This document shows, one piece after another, positions 1 to 6,359 of a DNA stretch of 7,287 nt. The first letter of the stretch is position 1. Each line of letters begins with the position of its first letter. The position numbers were made by a program, and so were the translations under genes. The stretch is from Opitutaceae bacterium (GTDB lineage: Bacteria > Verrucomicrobiota > Verrucomicrobiae > Opitutales > Opitutaceae), in assembly GCA_031266495.1 (NCBI GenBank), contig JAISAX010000603.1, positions 1 to 7,287 of the forward strand. The letters are read 5' to 3'. Under the pieces are notes generated by a model that saw only the letters and a list, made by a program, of their open reading frames with translations, searched no databases and was not told the DNA's origin.

Positions 1-112
1 CCGTTATATGATTCGGGAGCGATTACGAGTGCGGAAGTGGGTTGCTTTGCCCAAGGCAACCACATCCCCGCGCGTAGCCACAACCGCTCAACATCCAATT
101 TAAAAACACCCC
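1..112 (-). other. Possible 5' end of a gene running off the left edge (uncertain)
   Basis: Read leftward, a frame is open from a TGA near position 147 to the window edge. It contains an ATG at 64-66 and a possible TTG start near 98-100. The translation includes the stretch SALVIAPESYN close to the edge, and I do not recognise the product. The only support is that the frame stays open to the edge, that it lies downstream of a promoter-like signal at 184-213, and that its LVIAPE hexapeptide equals the C-terminal hexapeptide of the hydrolase at 3436-5502. About 35 codons is too little to call a gene firmly. The stretch could equally be untranslated leader. Confidence 0.15.
41..60. repeat. Short stem-loop
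   Basis: GTTGCTTT and AAGGCAAC can pair around a GCCC loop, giving an 8-bp stem with one G:T pair on the plus strand. No T-run follows on either strand, so it is not a standard intrinsic terminator. Its role is unknown. Confidence 0.3.
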
Positions 113-136
113 GCGGGTAGTATAAACACCCGGTAG
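104..136. repeat. Imperfect direct repeat in the left intergenic region
   Basis: AAACACCCCGCGGGTAG (104-120) is followed three bases later by AAACACCCGGTAG (124-136). The second copy equals the first minus four bases (CGCG). The first copy contains the perfect palindrome CCCGCGGG at 110-117. Closely spaced half-identical units upstream of a possible gene look like a protein-binding region, but that role is inferred. Confidence 0.4.
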
Positions 137-183
137 CGGATCATTTTTCAAACTATTGATTCATGGGATTTTTCATATTAGAC

Positions 184-213
184 ATTATATCAGGAAATTC
201 AATTATTGAACAA
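184..213 (-). promoter_or_regulatory. Leftward sigma-70-like promoter just past the activase stop
   Basis: On the minus strand a perfect TATAAT (184-189) lies 18 bases from TTGTTC (208-213), which matches the -35 consensus at three of six positions. It would drive transcription toward position 1, away from the activase gene that stops at 216. The local sequence is clearly more AT-rich than the genes around it. AT-rich DNA produces TATAAT by chance, and the -35 match is weak, so the call is tentative. Confidence 0.35.
198..210. promoter_or_regulatory. Perfect 13-bp palindrome, possible operator
   Basis: TTCAAT-T-ATTGAA is a perfect inverted repeat around one central base. It lies five bases beyond the activase stop codon and inside the spacer (overlapping the -35) of the leftward promoter-like signal, where a repressor site would be expected. 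A one-base loop and an AT-only core make it a poor RNA terminator. Operator function is inferred from position only. Confidence 0.35.
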
Positions 214-215
214 GT

Positions 216-1196
216 CTACTGAAGAAATCCTTTTGATTGGGTCCCCCTGTTGCCTTCTGGTACAATTTCAGGAATTCCTTGGATATTTAAATGAAATTTA
301 CGCAGGATGTTGGCGAAGATTTCTATTTGCGTACCGGAGGGTGGAGCGACCCCGGTCATGTCGTCATGGCGACCAATCGCCTCGCATTTCGAGTGCGCCG
401 AATGAAACGGCAGTAAACGCACCGTCGTGATGTTTCTCAGCGAAGCGAGAAGTGAGCCTGCTTCGCGCATGAAATTCCCATCGGCATTAAAGCCCGGGAT
501 CACCGGGATGCGAATTTCCACCGGCACTCCACATTGCGAGAGTTTTTGCAGGTTCTCCAATATCAATCCGTTTCCCCGCCCGGTCTGTTCGAGATGGACC
601 GCGCTGTCGGTGTGCTTCAAATCATATAGAAACAAATCGGCATGGGGCAGAATCATCTCGATTTTCTCCCACTCCATGGCACCACAGGTGTCCACCGCAC
701 AATGAATGCCGTTGCGCTTCAGAATCCGGAAAAGCTCTGCGCAAAATTCCGCCTGCAACAGGGGTTCGCCTCCGGAGACCGTGCAGCCCCCGCCCGATTT
801 TTGGTAAAAAACACGGTCTTCCAAAACAGTTCGGGCAGCCTTTTCGGCGGACATGTCGCGTCCGTGAAATTCCAACGCGTCGGACAGACAGGCATCCACA
901 CATTTGCCGCAGGCTGCGCAGACAGTGTGATCAAAAACATGGCCGTTTTTATTGAAAACATGCGCGCCAACAGGACAGACCTCCGCGCACTTTTCGCAGG
1001 CGATACAGCGGCGTTTCAGAAAGCCGATTTCCGCTTTTGGGAAAATGCCCTCCGGATTGTGGCACCAGCGACAGCGCAGACGACAACCCTTCAAAAAAAC
1101 CGTGGTGCGGATACCCGGTCCATCGTGCAATGAAAATCGCTTGATGTCGAGTATACGTCCCGACGCCGTCTTTTTGTATTCACTATCCGGAGTCAT
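216..1196 (-). CDS. Glycyl radical enzyme activating enzyme (radical SAM, PflA-like)
   Basis: This 326-residue cytoplasmic enzyme should cleave S-adenosylmethionine to abstract a hydrogen from the active-site glycine of its partner, here the GRE encoded immediately upstream. The N-terminal HDGPGIRTTVFLKGC stretch leads into the radical-SAM CX3CX2C motif (Cys38, Cys42, Cys45). Two ferredoxin-like CX2CX2CX3C clusters follow (Cys64/67/70/74 and Cys93/96/99/103). That insert is typical of activases for non-PFL GREs and absent from PflA itself. SGGEPL (141-146) is the SAM-binding region, and LLPFH near 261-265 is the usual C-terminal strand. The chosen ATG overlaps the GRE stop as ATGA, which suggests translational coupling. 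The frame is open to a TTG at 1283, but that extension would overlap the GRE and adds no family sequence. The last 20 or so residues (from about 306) run beyond the usual family end and lie in AT-richer DNA. Partner specificity is inferred from adjacency. Confidence 0.95.
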   Translation of the reverse strand: MTPDSEYKKTASGRILDIKRFSLHDGPGIRTTVFLKGCRLRCRWCHNPEGIFPKAEIGFLKRRCIACEKCAEVCPVGAHVFNKNGHVFDHTVCAACGKCVDACLSDALEFHGRDMSAEKAARTVLEDRVFYQKSGGGCTVSGGEPLLQAEFCAELFRILKRNGIHCAVDTCGAMEWEKIEMILPHADLFLYDLKHTDSAVHLEQTGRGNGLILENLQKLSQCGVPVEIRIPVIPGFNADGNFMREAGSLLASLRNITTVRLLPFHSAHSKCEAIGRHDDMTGVAPPSGTQIEIFANILRKFHLNIQGIPEIVPEGNRGTQSKGFLQ

Positions 1197-3352
1197 ATTC
1201 CGGCTGCCTCGCTTTCCGCCTTGGCGATAAAAATATCCTGTTCTTCCGGTGAAAGATCGACAAAGCGAACATTCCAGCCGCAAACGCGCACTTGCAGATA
1301 CATGTATTTTTCAGGATTGCGTTTGGCATCCCTCAACATTTCCCCGTCAAAAATGTTGAATTGTATTGCCATGCCGCCTTGCACAAAAAAAGCGCGGACC
1401 AGCGAGGCGATTGTTCCCGCCCCCTCGCCTCCGGAAGTCGCGCTGGGGTGCAGCATGATGTCCAGCACCGTGCCGCTCGGGAATCCGGACAGGTCGATTT
1501 TGGTCACCGAATTCATCAAGGCGGTGACGCCACTTTTTTCCATGCCCTGCGTCGCGCCTGTGTTGATGGTCAGATATTCGCCCGCGAAACGCCCGTCAGG
1601 CAGCGCTCCGGTGAGCCGTCCGTAACGCTCCGCCATGGTGATGATGGCATAAAGGGCGGCCTGGAAATAACCGCTGCGGGCATTCGGCTCCGTATTGATT
1701 CGCTTTGCGAGAAAAGCGGCGATCTGTTTCCCCACTTTGTCAATGGAGTCGTTGTTGTTTCCCCACTTGGGAACACGATTTCTCGCATACAGGCGCAGTT
1801 CTTCATGACCGCGCCAGTTGTCACGCAGCGCACTGCGCAACTCCTCAAAGTCGCAATGCTTTTCATCATATACAAGCTGTTTGATAACGGCGATGGAATC
1901 AATCGCGTTGGCAAGACCGACGCACACGCACCCCGTCATGTTGTATTTCGCGCCAGCTGCGGAAACATCGCGGCCCGAGGCGATGCACGAATCCATCGTC
2001 CCCGACAAAAACGGAGACGGATTTACGCGAGGCCAGAGTTTTTCCTCCCGGCGCGTCCAGTCGGCCAGACAGGTGAAATTCTCGTCCAGCTTTTTGATAT
2101 AAGCCGCCATCCAGTCATCGAAGGTCGCGGGATCCCCCCCGGTCTGGACAACGGTCTCGACGGCTTTGGCAAGGTTCAGTACGGAGGCACAAGAGCAATT
2201 CATCTCCTTGCCCATGATGGCCGGCTCATAGCAACCGATCAGAATGTAATCCTCCGCGTCCTCCGGACTTCGGTGATTCCTTGTCATCATTTCGACCTGC
2301 GCCGTGTCGTTGACCAGAACGATGCCCGTCGAGCCGGATTTTATACATTTCGCGACTTGTAATAAAAAATCATCGGGCGTGCTTTTGTTGACACGGACGT
2401 GAAATTTGGGATCAGAAACATTTAGTTTCCTGTAAACATCAATGCAAAGCCGGGCCAGTTCGTTGGCATCGGGGCCAAAGGTAAATGGCTTCCCGAAAGG
2501 GAAATCCCGCGTTCTCGCATAATATTTTATCCAGAGATACGATAACAGCTCGCGCGCACTTTCCGGTGTCAGACGCCCGGTGGCAATATCGTTTGTATAG
2601 AATTTTTTATACAGAACATCAAAACGCCCCATCGAGCGCAAGGGTTCGCCTTCCATTTCCTGCAATTCATTATAAAGGCACGCGAGTTGCAGAGCTTCAT
2701 GAAACGTTTCCGGAGGGCGTTTTGCAAGTTGGGCGACAGGCGAATCCGCTCCGGACAATTCGCCAAAACGGCGGCATAGCGTGACCACGCCTTCATAAAC
2801 AAGAGCGACGGCTTTGTAGAAAACCAGACGAGCATTCTCCTCTGCATCCTCGGTGCGGGAGGTGCGGGAGGAGCAAGCCGCTTGTGCGGCTATTGCGCGA
2901 TCACGCAACCCGACAAAACCCAGCGTGAGGAGACTTCTCCAATCCGCGCATGTGTGGCTCACATCGAGAATGGAACCCCACGCGCCGTTCATTTTCGACT
3001 CCCCGTCATCCATCATACAACGTTGTGTCCAGAACTCGCGTTGCTCCTCCTCCCGTTTCCATTCATCACGGAGCTTTTTTAACAAATCACAATGGGCGAC
3101 TTTATCTACAAAAACAGCATCTGTACCGATGGCAATTTGCGCTTGGGTGCAGATGAGATGAAACAGCCAGGCACGCGTCAGGATACGCGGTTCGTCAGGA
3201 TATTTTTCCCGATGCGCGGCGAGGGCGTCCGATAATTTTTGCCCGTCCATGCCCGTTTCCGGCAGCCAGACAACATCCTTGTATTGACGCTCAAGCTCCG
3301 GGCGAAGCCGGGCAAATGGTTCGGGAAAGGGTGTTTTTCGACAGGTAATCAT
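1193..3352 (-). CDS. Glycyl radical enzyme, PFL-like dehydratase/lyase type, substrate unknown
   Basis: This 719-residue cytoplasmic enzyme has a PFL-type barrel and a C-terminal glycyl radical domain. The thiyl-radical cysteine is Cys374 in GCYEP, followed by GKEMN and NLAKAVE. Glu376, two residues on, matches the general base of glycerol/diol dehydratase-like GREs and argues against true pyruvate formate-lyase, which has Cys-Cys. GAKYNMTG (467-474), KWGNNND and LPDGRFAGE are family blocks. The radical site is RVCGW with Gly692. It is somewhat shorter than the roughly 750-850 residues of most characterised members. Extra cysteines are notable: Cys386/Cys388, Cys475/Cys477, and Cys691 next to the radical Gly. 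ATG 3350-3352 is preferred; a TTG six codons upstream is also open, with a stop just before it. No clear ribosome-binding site is seen. The activase follows with a 4-base overlap. No microcompartment genes are in the window. GC content is visibly lower than in the hydrolase gene. I cannot name the substrate. Confidence 0.93.
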   Translation of the reverse strand: MITCRKTPFPEPFARLRPELERQYKDVVWLPETGMDGQKLSDALAAHREKYPDEPRILTRAWLFHLICTQAQIAIGTDAVFVDKVAHCDLLKKLRDEWKREEEQREFWTQRCMMDDGESKMNGAWGSILDVSHTCADWRSLLTLGFVGLRDRAIAAQAACSSRTSRTEDAEENARLVFYKAVALVYEGVVTLCRRFGELSGADSPVAQLAKRPPETFHEALQLACLYNELQEMEGEPLRSMGRFDVLYKKFYTNDIATGRLTPESARELLSYLWIKYYARTRDFPFGKPFTFGPDANELARLCIDVYRKLNVSDPKFHVRVNKSTPDDFLLQVAKCIKSGSTGIVLVNDTAQVEMMTRNHRSPEDAEDYILIGCYEPAIMGKEMNCSCASVLNLAKAVETVVQTGGDPATFDDWMAAYIKKLDENFTCLADWTRREEKLWPRVNPSPFLSGTMDSCIASGRDVSAAGAKYNMTGCVCVGLANAIDSIAVIKQLVYDEKHCDFEELRSALRDNWRGHEELRLYARNRVPKWGNNNDSIDKVGKQIAAFLAKRINTEPNARSGYFQAALYAIITMAERYGRLTGALPDGRFAGEYLTINTGATQGMEKSGVTALMNSVTKIDLSGFPSGTVLDIMLHPSATSGGEGAGTIASLVRAFFVQGGMAIQFNIFDGEMLRDAKRNPEKYMYLQVRVCGWNVRFVDLSPEEQDIFIAKAESEAAGI

Positions 3353-3393
3353 GGGATGCCGCCGTCGCAAAATAGATCATGCCGAATTACACC

Positions 3394-3406
3394 CGGACCA
3401 AGTCCG
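3394..3406. repeat. Stem-loop in the hydrolase-GRE gap
   Basis: CGGAC-CAA-GTCCG is a perfect 5-bp stem with a 3-base loop. It lies in the 83-base gap between the hydrolase stop and the GRE start, eight bases after the hairpin at 3414-3435 in transcription order. No T-run follows on the minus strand, so an intrinsic terminator is not supported. RNA processing or stability control is possible. Confidence 0.35.
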
Positions 3407-3413
3407 CTGCGGT

Positions 3414-3435
3414 TGCGAACTGCTCAACAGTTGCA
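3414..3435. repeat. Bulged stem-loop abutting the hydrolase stop codon
   Basis: TGC(G)AACTG and CAGTTGCA pair as an 8-bp stem with one bulged base and a CTCAA loop (3423-3427). The outer edge touches the TAA of the hydrolase gene. The DNA that follows on the minus strand is GC-rich rather than T-rich. It may protect or separate the upstream message from the GRE message; this is inferred. Confidence 0.35.
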
Positions 3436-5502
3436 TTATTCGGGCGCAATTACCAGCCAGGCCGCACGCGATGTGACATGAAGTGGAATTTTCATGACAG
3501 AAGCGACGGTGTTGCCGTTTTTGTTTTCCTCCAGAGCGAAGCCGGTGCTGCGGGGGCGGTCTTCGTGAAGATCGTGCAGGGTGACACGCAGGGATGTCGT
3601 GCCGTTGACGCGAAAACCGGGGGGCAGCGCCAGCGCGAGTTCGCTGTCGAAGTCGGCGTCTTTTTTCATGAGCTGGTTCATCCTCCAGAAAGGGATGACC
3701 AGCGCGCCGTCGCTGGCTCGCTGCCAGACGTAACTCTTGATGAGTTCGGGGCCGTTGCTGAATGTCGGCGCGAGGGTTTTGTTTGCAGGACGGAAGTCGT
3801 TGTTGTCGGCGAAAAATTCGTTGACCCGGCGCATCGCCAGCCATGCCGGGCGCGGACGGCTGGCCGAAGGGGACACGATGCCAAAATTGCTTTCGTAATG
3901 ATTGTCCGGCATCTCGTCCTGCTTGAGGTCATACCAGCACACGGCTTCCAGCGGCACGCCGTCGAGTCTGACTCCGAGGAGAACGAGCATGAGGCGTGTA
4001 ATGTAATCCGCCTGACGGGCCTCCGTGGGGACGTTGCTGTAGCCCATGTTGCTGGCCGAATAACCGATCTCCGAAAGATAAAGCGGCAGGCGTTTGCCGC
4101 CGGGTGTGTATCTGGCGGCAAGGTCGAGCCAGGAACGGATTTCTTTGACAAAACCTTCGGGATCGTCGCGCGCCTCGATGACATCGCCGCCTTCCGGCGC
4201 GGAGGATCCCCGGTAGGGATGCGTACTGATGGCGTCGGCAAATTCGAGCAGGCCGAGCTTGAAAACCTCTTCGGCATAGCGGGTGGCAATCTCGCGCGGA
4301 CCGGGAAGCAGTTCCTTCAGGTTTTCGTGCTGCCAGGCTCCTCCCCAGCCGGAAAAGGAGCCGGCAACAATCACGGTTCCGGGCGCGATTTTTTTTACGA
4401 TCGCGGTGAATGCGCGGGCTGTATCCACAAATTCACGCGGCGTGCCTTTCCAGAATCCTTTCAGGTTGGGTTCATTGTGGAGTTCGACGGCGCGCACGCA
4501 GGAAAAACGCAGGGCGAGTTGCGCCACCCATTCGGCGACTTCCTCAAAACCTTCCGTTTGCCCGCCTCCGAACATGGGACAGAGCAGGACGTTCAGTCCG
4601 CGTTCCTGATACCGTTGCAGGTAGTCTTCAACACGCGCCCGGTTGGCCAGCCCTTTCGCGGCGGTTTTTCCCGTGCCGCGAAACAGGCTCGGGCCGTACA
4701 GGGGTTCCCGTATCCAGGAAAAATTACCCTCGACAACCCAGGGCAGGGTGCGCGAGGGACGCCAGTGGTCGTTGAAACGCACGGGATTGTCGGCAAGAAA
4801 CGCGTTGGTGTGCAGGAAGTGGCCGCAGACGCCGAAAATGGATCCGCCGGATACACGGGCGCCGGGGGCGAGCGGGCGGGGCAGCCAGGCAACCGGAAAA
4901 AACTGTTCGGGTTGCGCGGCCTGGCGTTTGCGTTGGGCGGTTTCGGCTTCCTGTTGCGTGGCGGGGACGGTCTCGAAGGAGACTTCGGACAACACTACCT
5001 GGTGCCTCCCGGCGGAGAAAGTGGTGCGCAGGCGTCCGGCGACGAGGCCGTCGTCGGGCAACACGATTTTTACTTCCTGCAGCGGACCTTCCTCGAACGG
5101 AATGTTGCGCGAGAAGTCGGGCGCGGACAGGAAATCTCCATCGCCCGGTCCCGCGAGCGCATGTATCCGGATGGCGGATGCATGGGAGTTGTCACTTCGC
5201 GGGGAGGGGTGAACAATGGTCGTTCGCATGGATTTGATGCGGACGGGGGCGGCAAAGGTCCAGTCGATGACCATTTCCCTGGCGTCCCATTTTCCCCACA
5301 CGGCCATCGGGCCGGAAGCGCCGGCGCGTCCGTCGGTGAGGAGGGCGCGGTCCGGGTCGGTTTTGAGGATGTGGTCGAGTCCGGCCTGGGGCGGGTAATC
5401 GTAGCTGGCGGCGCGAGGCCGGGCGTCCGCGGCGGCGACCGCCGCGGGAAAAACAACAAGGAGTGAAAGAATGGATACAATATGACGGCGATGGAATGGC
5501 AT
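3436..5502 (-). CDS. Secreted clan GH-A glycoside hydrolase (GH39/GH5-like) with N-terminal beta-sandwich
   Basis: This 688-residue protein begins with a signal peptide (HRRH, then a hydrophobic run at 8-24, cleavage near AAA-DA around residue 25). Residues about 38-177 look like a discoidin/F5-8C-like beta-sandwich, with LLTDG, KWD and a closing VVLSEVSFE. A charged linker (about 181-200) follows. The catalytic barrel (about 220-560) shows the clan GH-A pattern: HNEPN with Glu344 as probable acid/base after beta-4, THPY (427-430), and LSEIGYS with Glu478 as probable nucleophile after beta-7. Residues about 570-688 resemble the small beta domain common after such barrels. The best guess is a retaining hydrolase near GH39 or GH5; the sugar specificity cannot be read. 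The frame is open upstream to 5751, but that part overlaps the prepilin gene, translates the C-tract and has no family sequence. The ATG with the signal peptide is therefore the start. No Shine-Dalgarno sequence is evident. Confidence 0.85.
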   Translation of the reverse strand: MPFHRRHIVSILSLLVVFPAAVAAADARPRAASYDYPPQAGLDHILKTDPDRALLTDGRAGASGPMAVWGKWDAREMVIDWTFAAPVRIKSMRTTIVHPSPRSDNSHASAIRIHALAGPGDGDFLSAPDFSRNIPFEEGPLQEVKIVLPDDGLVAGRLRTTFSAGRHQVVLSEVSFETVPATQQEAETAQRKRQAAQPEQFFPVAWLPRPLAPGARVSGGSIFGVCGHFLHTNAFLADNPVRFNDHWRPSRTLPWVVEGNFSWIREPLYGPSLFRGTGKTAAKGLANRARVEDYLQRYQERGLNVLLCPMFGGGQTEGFEEVAEWVAQLALRFSCVRAVELHNEPNLKGFWKGTPREFVDTARAFTAIVKKIAPGTVIVAGSFSGWGGAWQHENLKELLPGPREIATRYAEEVFKLGLLEFADAISTHPYRGSSAPEGGDVIEARDDPEGFVKEIRSWLDLAARYTPGGKRLPLYLSEIGYSASNMGYSNVPTEARQADYITRLMLVLLGVRLDGVPLEAVCWYDLKQDEMPDNHYESNFGIVSPSASRPRPAWLAMRRVNEFFADNNDFRPANKTLAPTFSNGPELIKSYVWQRASDGALVIPFWRMNQLMKKDADFDSELALALPPGFRVNGTTSLRVTLHDLHEDRPRSTGFALEENKNGNTVASVMKIPLHVTSRAAWLVIAPE

Positions 5503-5546
5503 GACGGGAGTTGGATGAAGAGGTGTCCGGGGCGAGGGGCAGACGC

Positions 5547-5575
5547 GGGGGGGGGGGGGGGGGAGGGGGAAGGCG
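5547..5575. repeat. Intergenic G-tract 1 (17 G) with conserved flank
   Basis: A run of 17 G (5547-5563) is followed by A, GGGGG, then AAGGCG. It is a C-tract on the coding strand. It lies between the prepilin stop and the hydrolase start, about 45 bases before the hydrolase ATG. A second tract at 6360-6385 has the same flank, so the two appear related rather than chance. Long homopolymers change length by slippage and are also prone to sequencing error, so the exact count is uncertain. Confidence 0.75.
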
Positions 5576-5600
5576 CGATTGATGGCCGGGGAATCGTGCG

Positions 5601-6350
5601 TTACCACTGGCTGTCGGTTCTCCACGCCGACCAGCCCCAGGTGTAGCCGGGGGGATTGACGGGGTTGACGAAGGTTTCGACGGTTTGTCGTGAAAAAACG
5701 GTTACGTGTCCGTCGCAAAGGAGAATGTTGCTGGTGTCGCCGGGGTGCCACCAGGGGCGGGCGCGGTTGGCGGCCTCGCCGTTGCGCACGGTTTCATCAA
5801 AGACGAGGACGGTGCGGGAGGGCTGGTCGAGTTGGGAATAGACGCCGGGAATGGCGAGCTTGCCGCCGCCGGCGTCGCGAGGGAGGACACCGCGTTCTCC
5901 CGAGTTGGCGGCGCAATAGCTGTTGCCGGAGTCGAGGTAGAACACGCCCTGGGAGCCGAATCCCTTGTCGGCAGGGCATCGGAAAATCCCGGATTCCGGA
6001 GGCAGGTAGGGATACAGAGGACGGGTTTCCGTCGCGGGACCACCCCAGCGGGATTTTCTTCCGCCCCAGTTGTACATGTCGTTTCCGGCATCGTTATGGA
6101 ATGGCGGGAAGATTCCCTTGTTTTCGGCGAGGTAGAGATGAAAGGCCGCGCCGATCTGGCGAAGGTTGCTGGCGCAGGCGGCTTGCCGCGCCTTGCCGCG
6201 CACGGAGCTGGTGACAGGAATGGTAATGGCGGCAAGGATACCGATGATCGCGATGACGGTGAGCAATTCGACGAGCGTGAAGGCGCGGGTGGAGCGGGTG
6301 GAGCGAAGCTCCGCCCGCCGGAAAATCACCTCGCTGGCATGGGTTTTCAT
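5601..6350 (-). CDS. Prepilin-type N-terminal cleavage/methylation protein (DUF1559 / H-X9-DG-like)
   Basis: This 249-residue protein has a basic leader, then the type IV prepilin motif RAFTLVELL with the cleavage site between Ala23 and Phe24 and the conserved Glu28 (+5). A 20-residue hydrophobic helix and KARQAACASNLRQIG complete the classic DUF1559-type start. The rest is a soluble pseudopilin-like domain ending in HPGDTSNILLCDGHV, the H-X9-DG type tail; here ten residues, not nine, separate His202 from Asp213. Such proteins are numerous in Planctomycetota, Verrucomicrobiota and Lentisphaerota, often near sulfatases or glycoside hydrolases, and their role is poorly known (an exported or envelope component is likely). 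The leader coding region contains a palindrome and a 9-bp tandem repeat. The ATG lies nine bases from a C-tract on the coding strand, and no Shine-Dalgarno sequence is present. The gap to the PEP-CTERM gene upstream is 48 bases. Confidence 0.9.
   Translation of the reverse strand: MKTHASEVIFRRAELRSTRSTRAFTLVELLTVIAIIGILAAITIPVTSSVRGKARQAACASNLRQIGAAFHLYLAENKGIFPPFHNDAGNDMYNWGGRKSRWGGPATETRPLYPYLPPESGIFRCPADKGFGSQGVFYLDSGNSYCAANSGERGVLPRDAGGGKLAIPGVYSQLDQPSRTVLVFDETVRNGEAANRARPWWHPGDTSNILLCDGHVTVFSRQTVETFVNPVNPPGYTWGWSAWRTDSQW
6286..6303. repeat. 9-bp tandem repeat in the prepilin leader
   Basis: CGGGTGGAG occurs twice in tandem (6286-6294 and 6295-6303). It encodes the duplicated tripeptide RST-RST just before the prepilin cleavage site, and the second copy forms one arm of the palindrome at 6296-6316. 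Being a multiple of three, it keeps the frame and lengthens the leader only. Confidence 0.6.
6296..6316. repeat. Palindrome with GAA loop inside the prepilin leader
   Basis: GGGTGGAGC and GCTCCGCCC flank a GAA loop. The arms are complementary except for one position (T6299 opposite G6313). The centre GCGAAGC is the well-known exceptionally stable DNA mini-hairpin sequence. It lies 34-54 bases inside the coding sequence and encodes part of the dispensable leader (RRAELRST) ahead of FTLVELL. It resembles a short dispersed palindromic element tolerated in-frame, though copy number cannot be judged here. Confidence 0.55.
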
Positions 6351-6359
6351 GGGATGGCC

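Noticed and set aside
198..210. Intrinsic terminator of the activase gene at the TTCAAT-T-ATTGAA palindrome
   Set aside because: AT-only stem with a one-base loop and no adequate T-run after it; more like a DNA-binding site.
206..430. Short plus-strand frame starting near the activase stop
   Set aside because: Starts at TTG, overlaps the conserved C-terminus of the activase, and shows no domain or ribosome-binding site.
1197..1283. Longer activase starting at TTG 1283
   Set aside because: It would overlap the GRE coding region by nearly 90 bases and adds no family sequence; the ATGA-overlap start is typical for coupled genes.
1292..2362. 356-codon plus-strand open frame opposite the GRE
   Set aside because: The GRE frame has all family motifs; this frame shows none and is a codon-bias shadow.
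1193..3352. Naming the GRE as pyruvate formate-lyase (pflB)
   Set aside because: It lacks the adjacent Cys-Cys pair of PFL and instead has Cys-Tyr-Glu, as in dehydratase/lyase-type members; its activase has the two extra iron-sulfur clusters absent from PflA.
3379..5466. 695-codon plus-strand open frame opposite the hydrolase gene
   Set aside because: Shadow of a GC-rich gene. The translation is Gly/Ala/Arg-rich with no recognisable domain, while the minus strand carries a signal peptide and the catalytic motifs NEPN and SEIG.
5503..5751. Upstream extension of the hydrolase reading frame through the C-tract
   Set aside because: The extension overlaps the prepilin gene, translates to a Pro/Arg-rich tail, and would place the signal peptide internally. 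The ATG at 5500-5502 fits a secreted protein. Length change in the tract therefore would not switch the hydrolase by frameshift.
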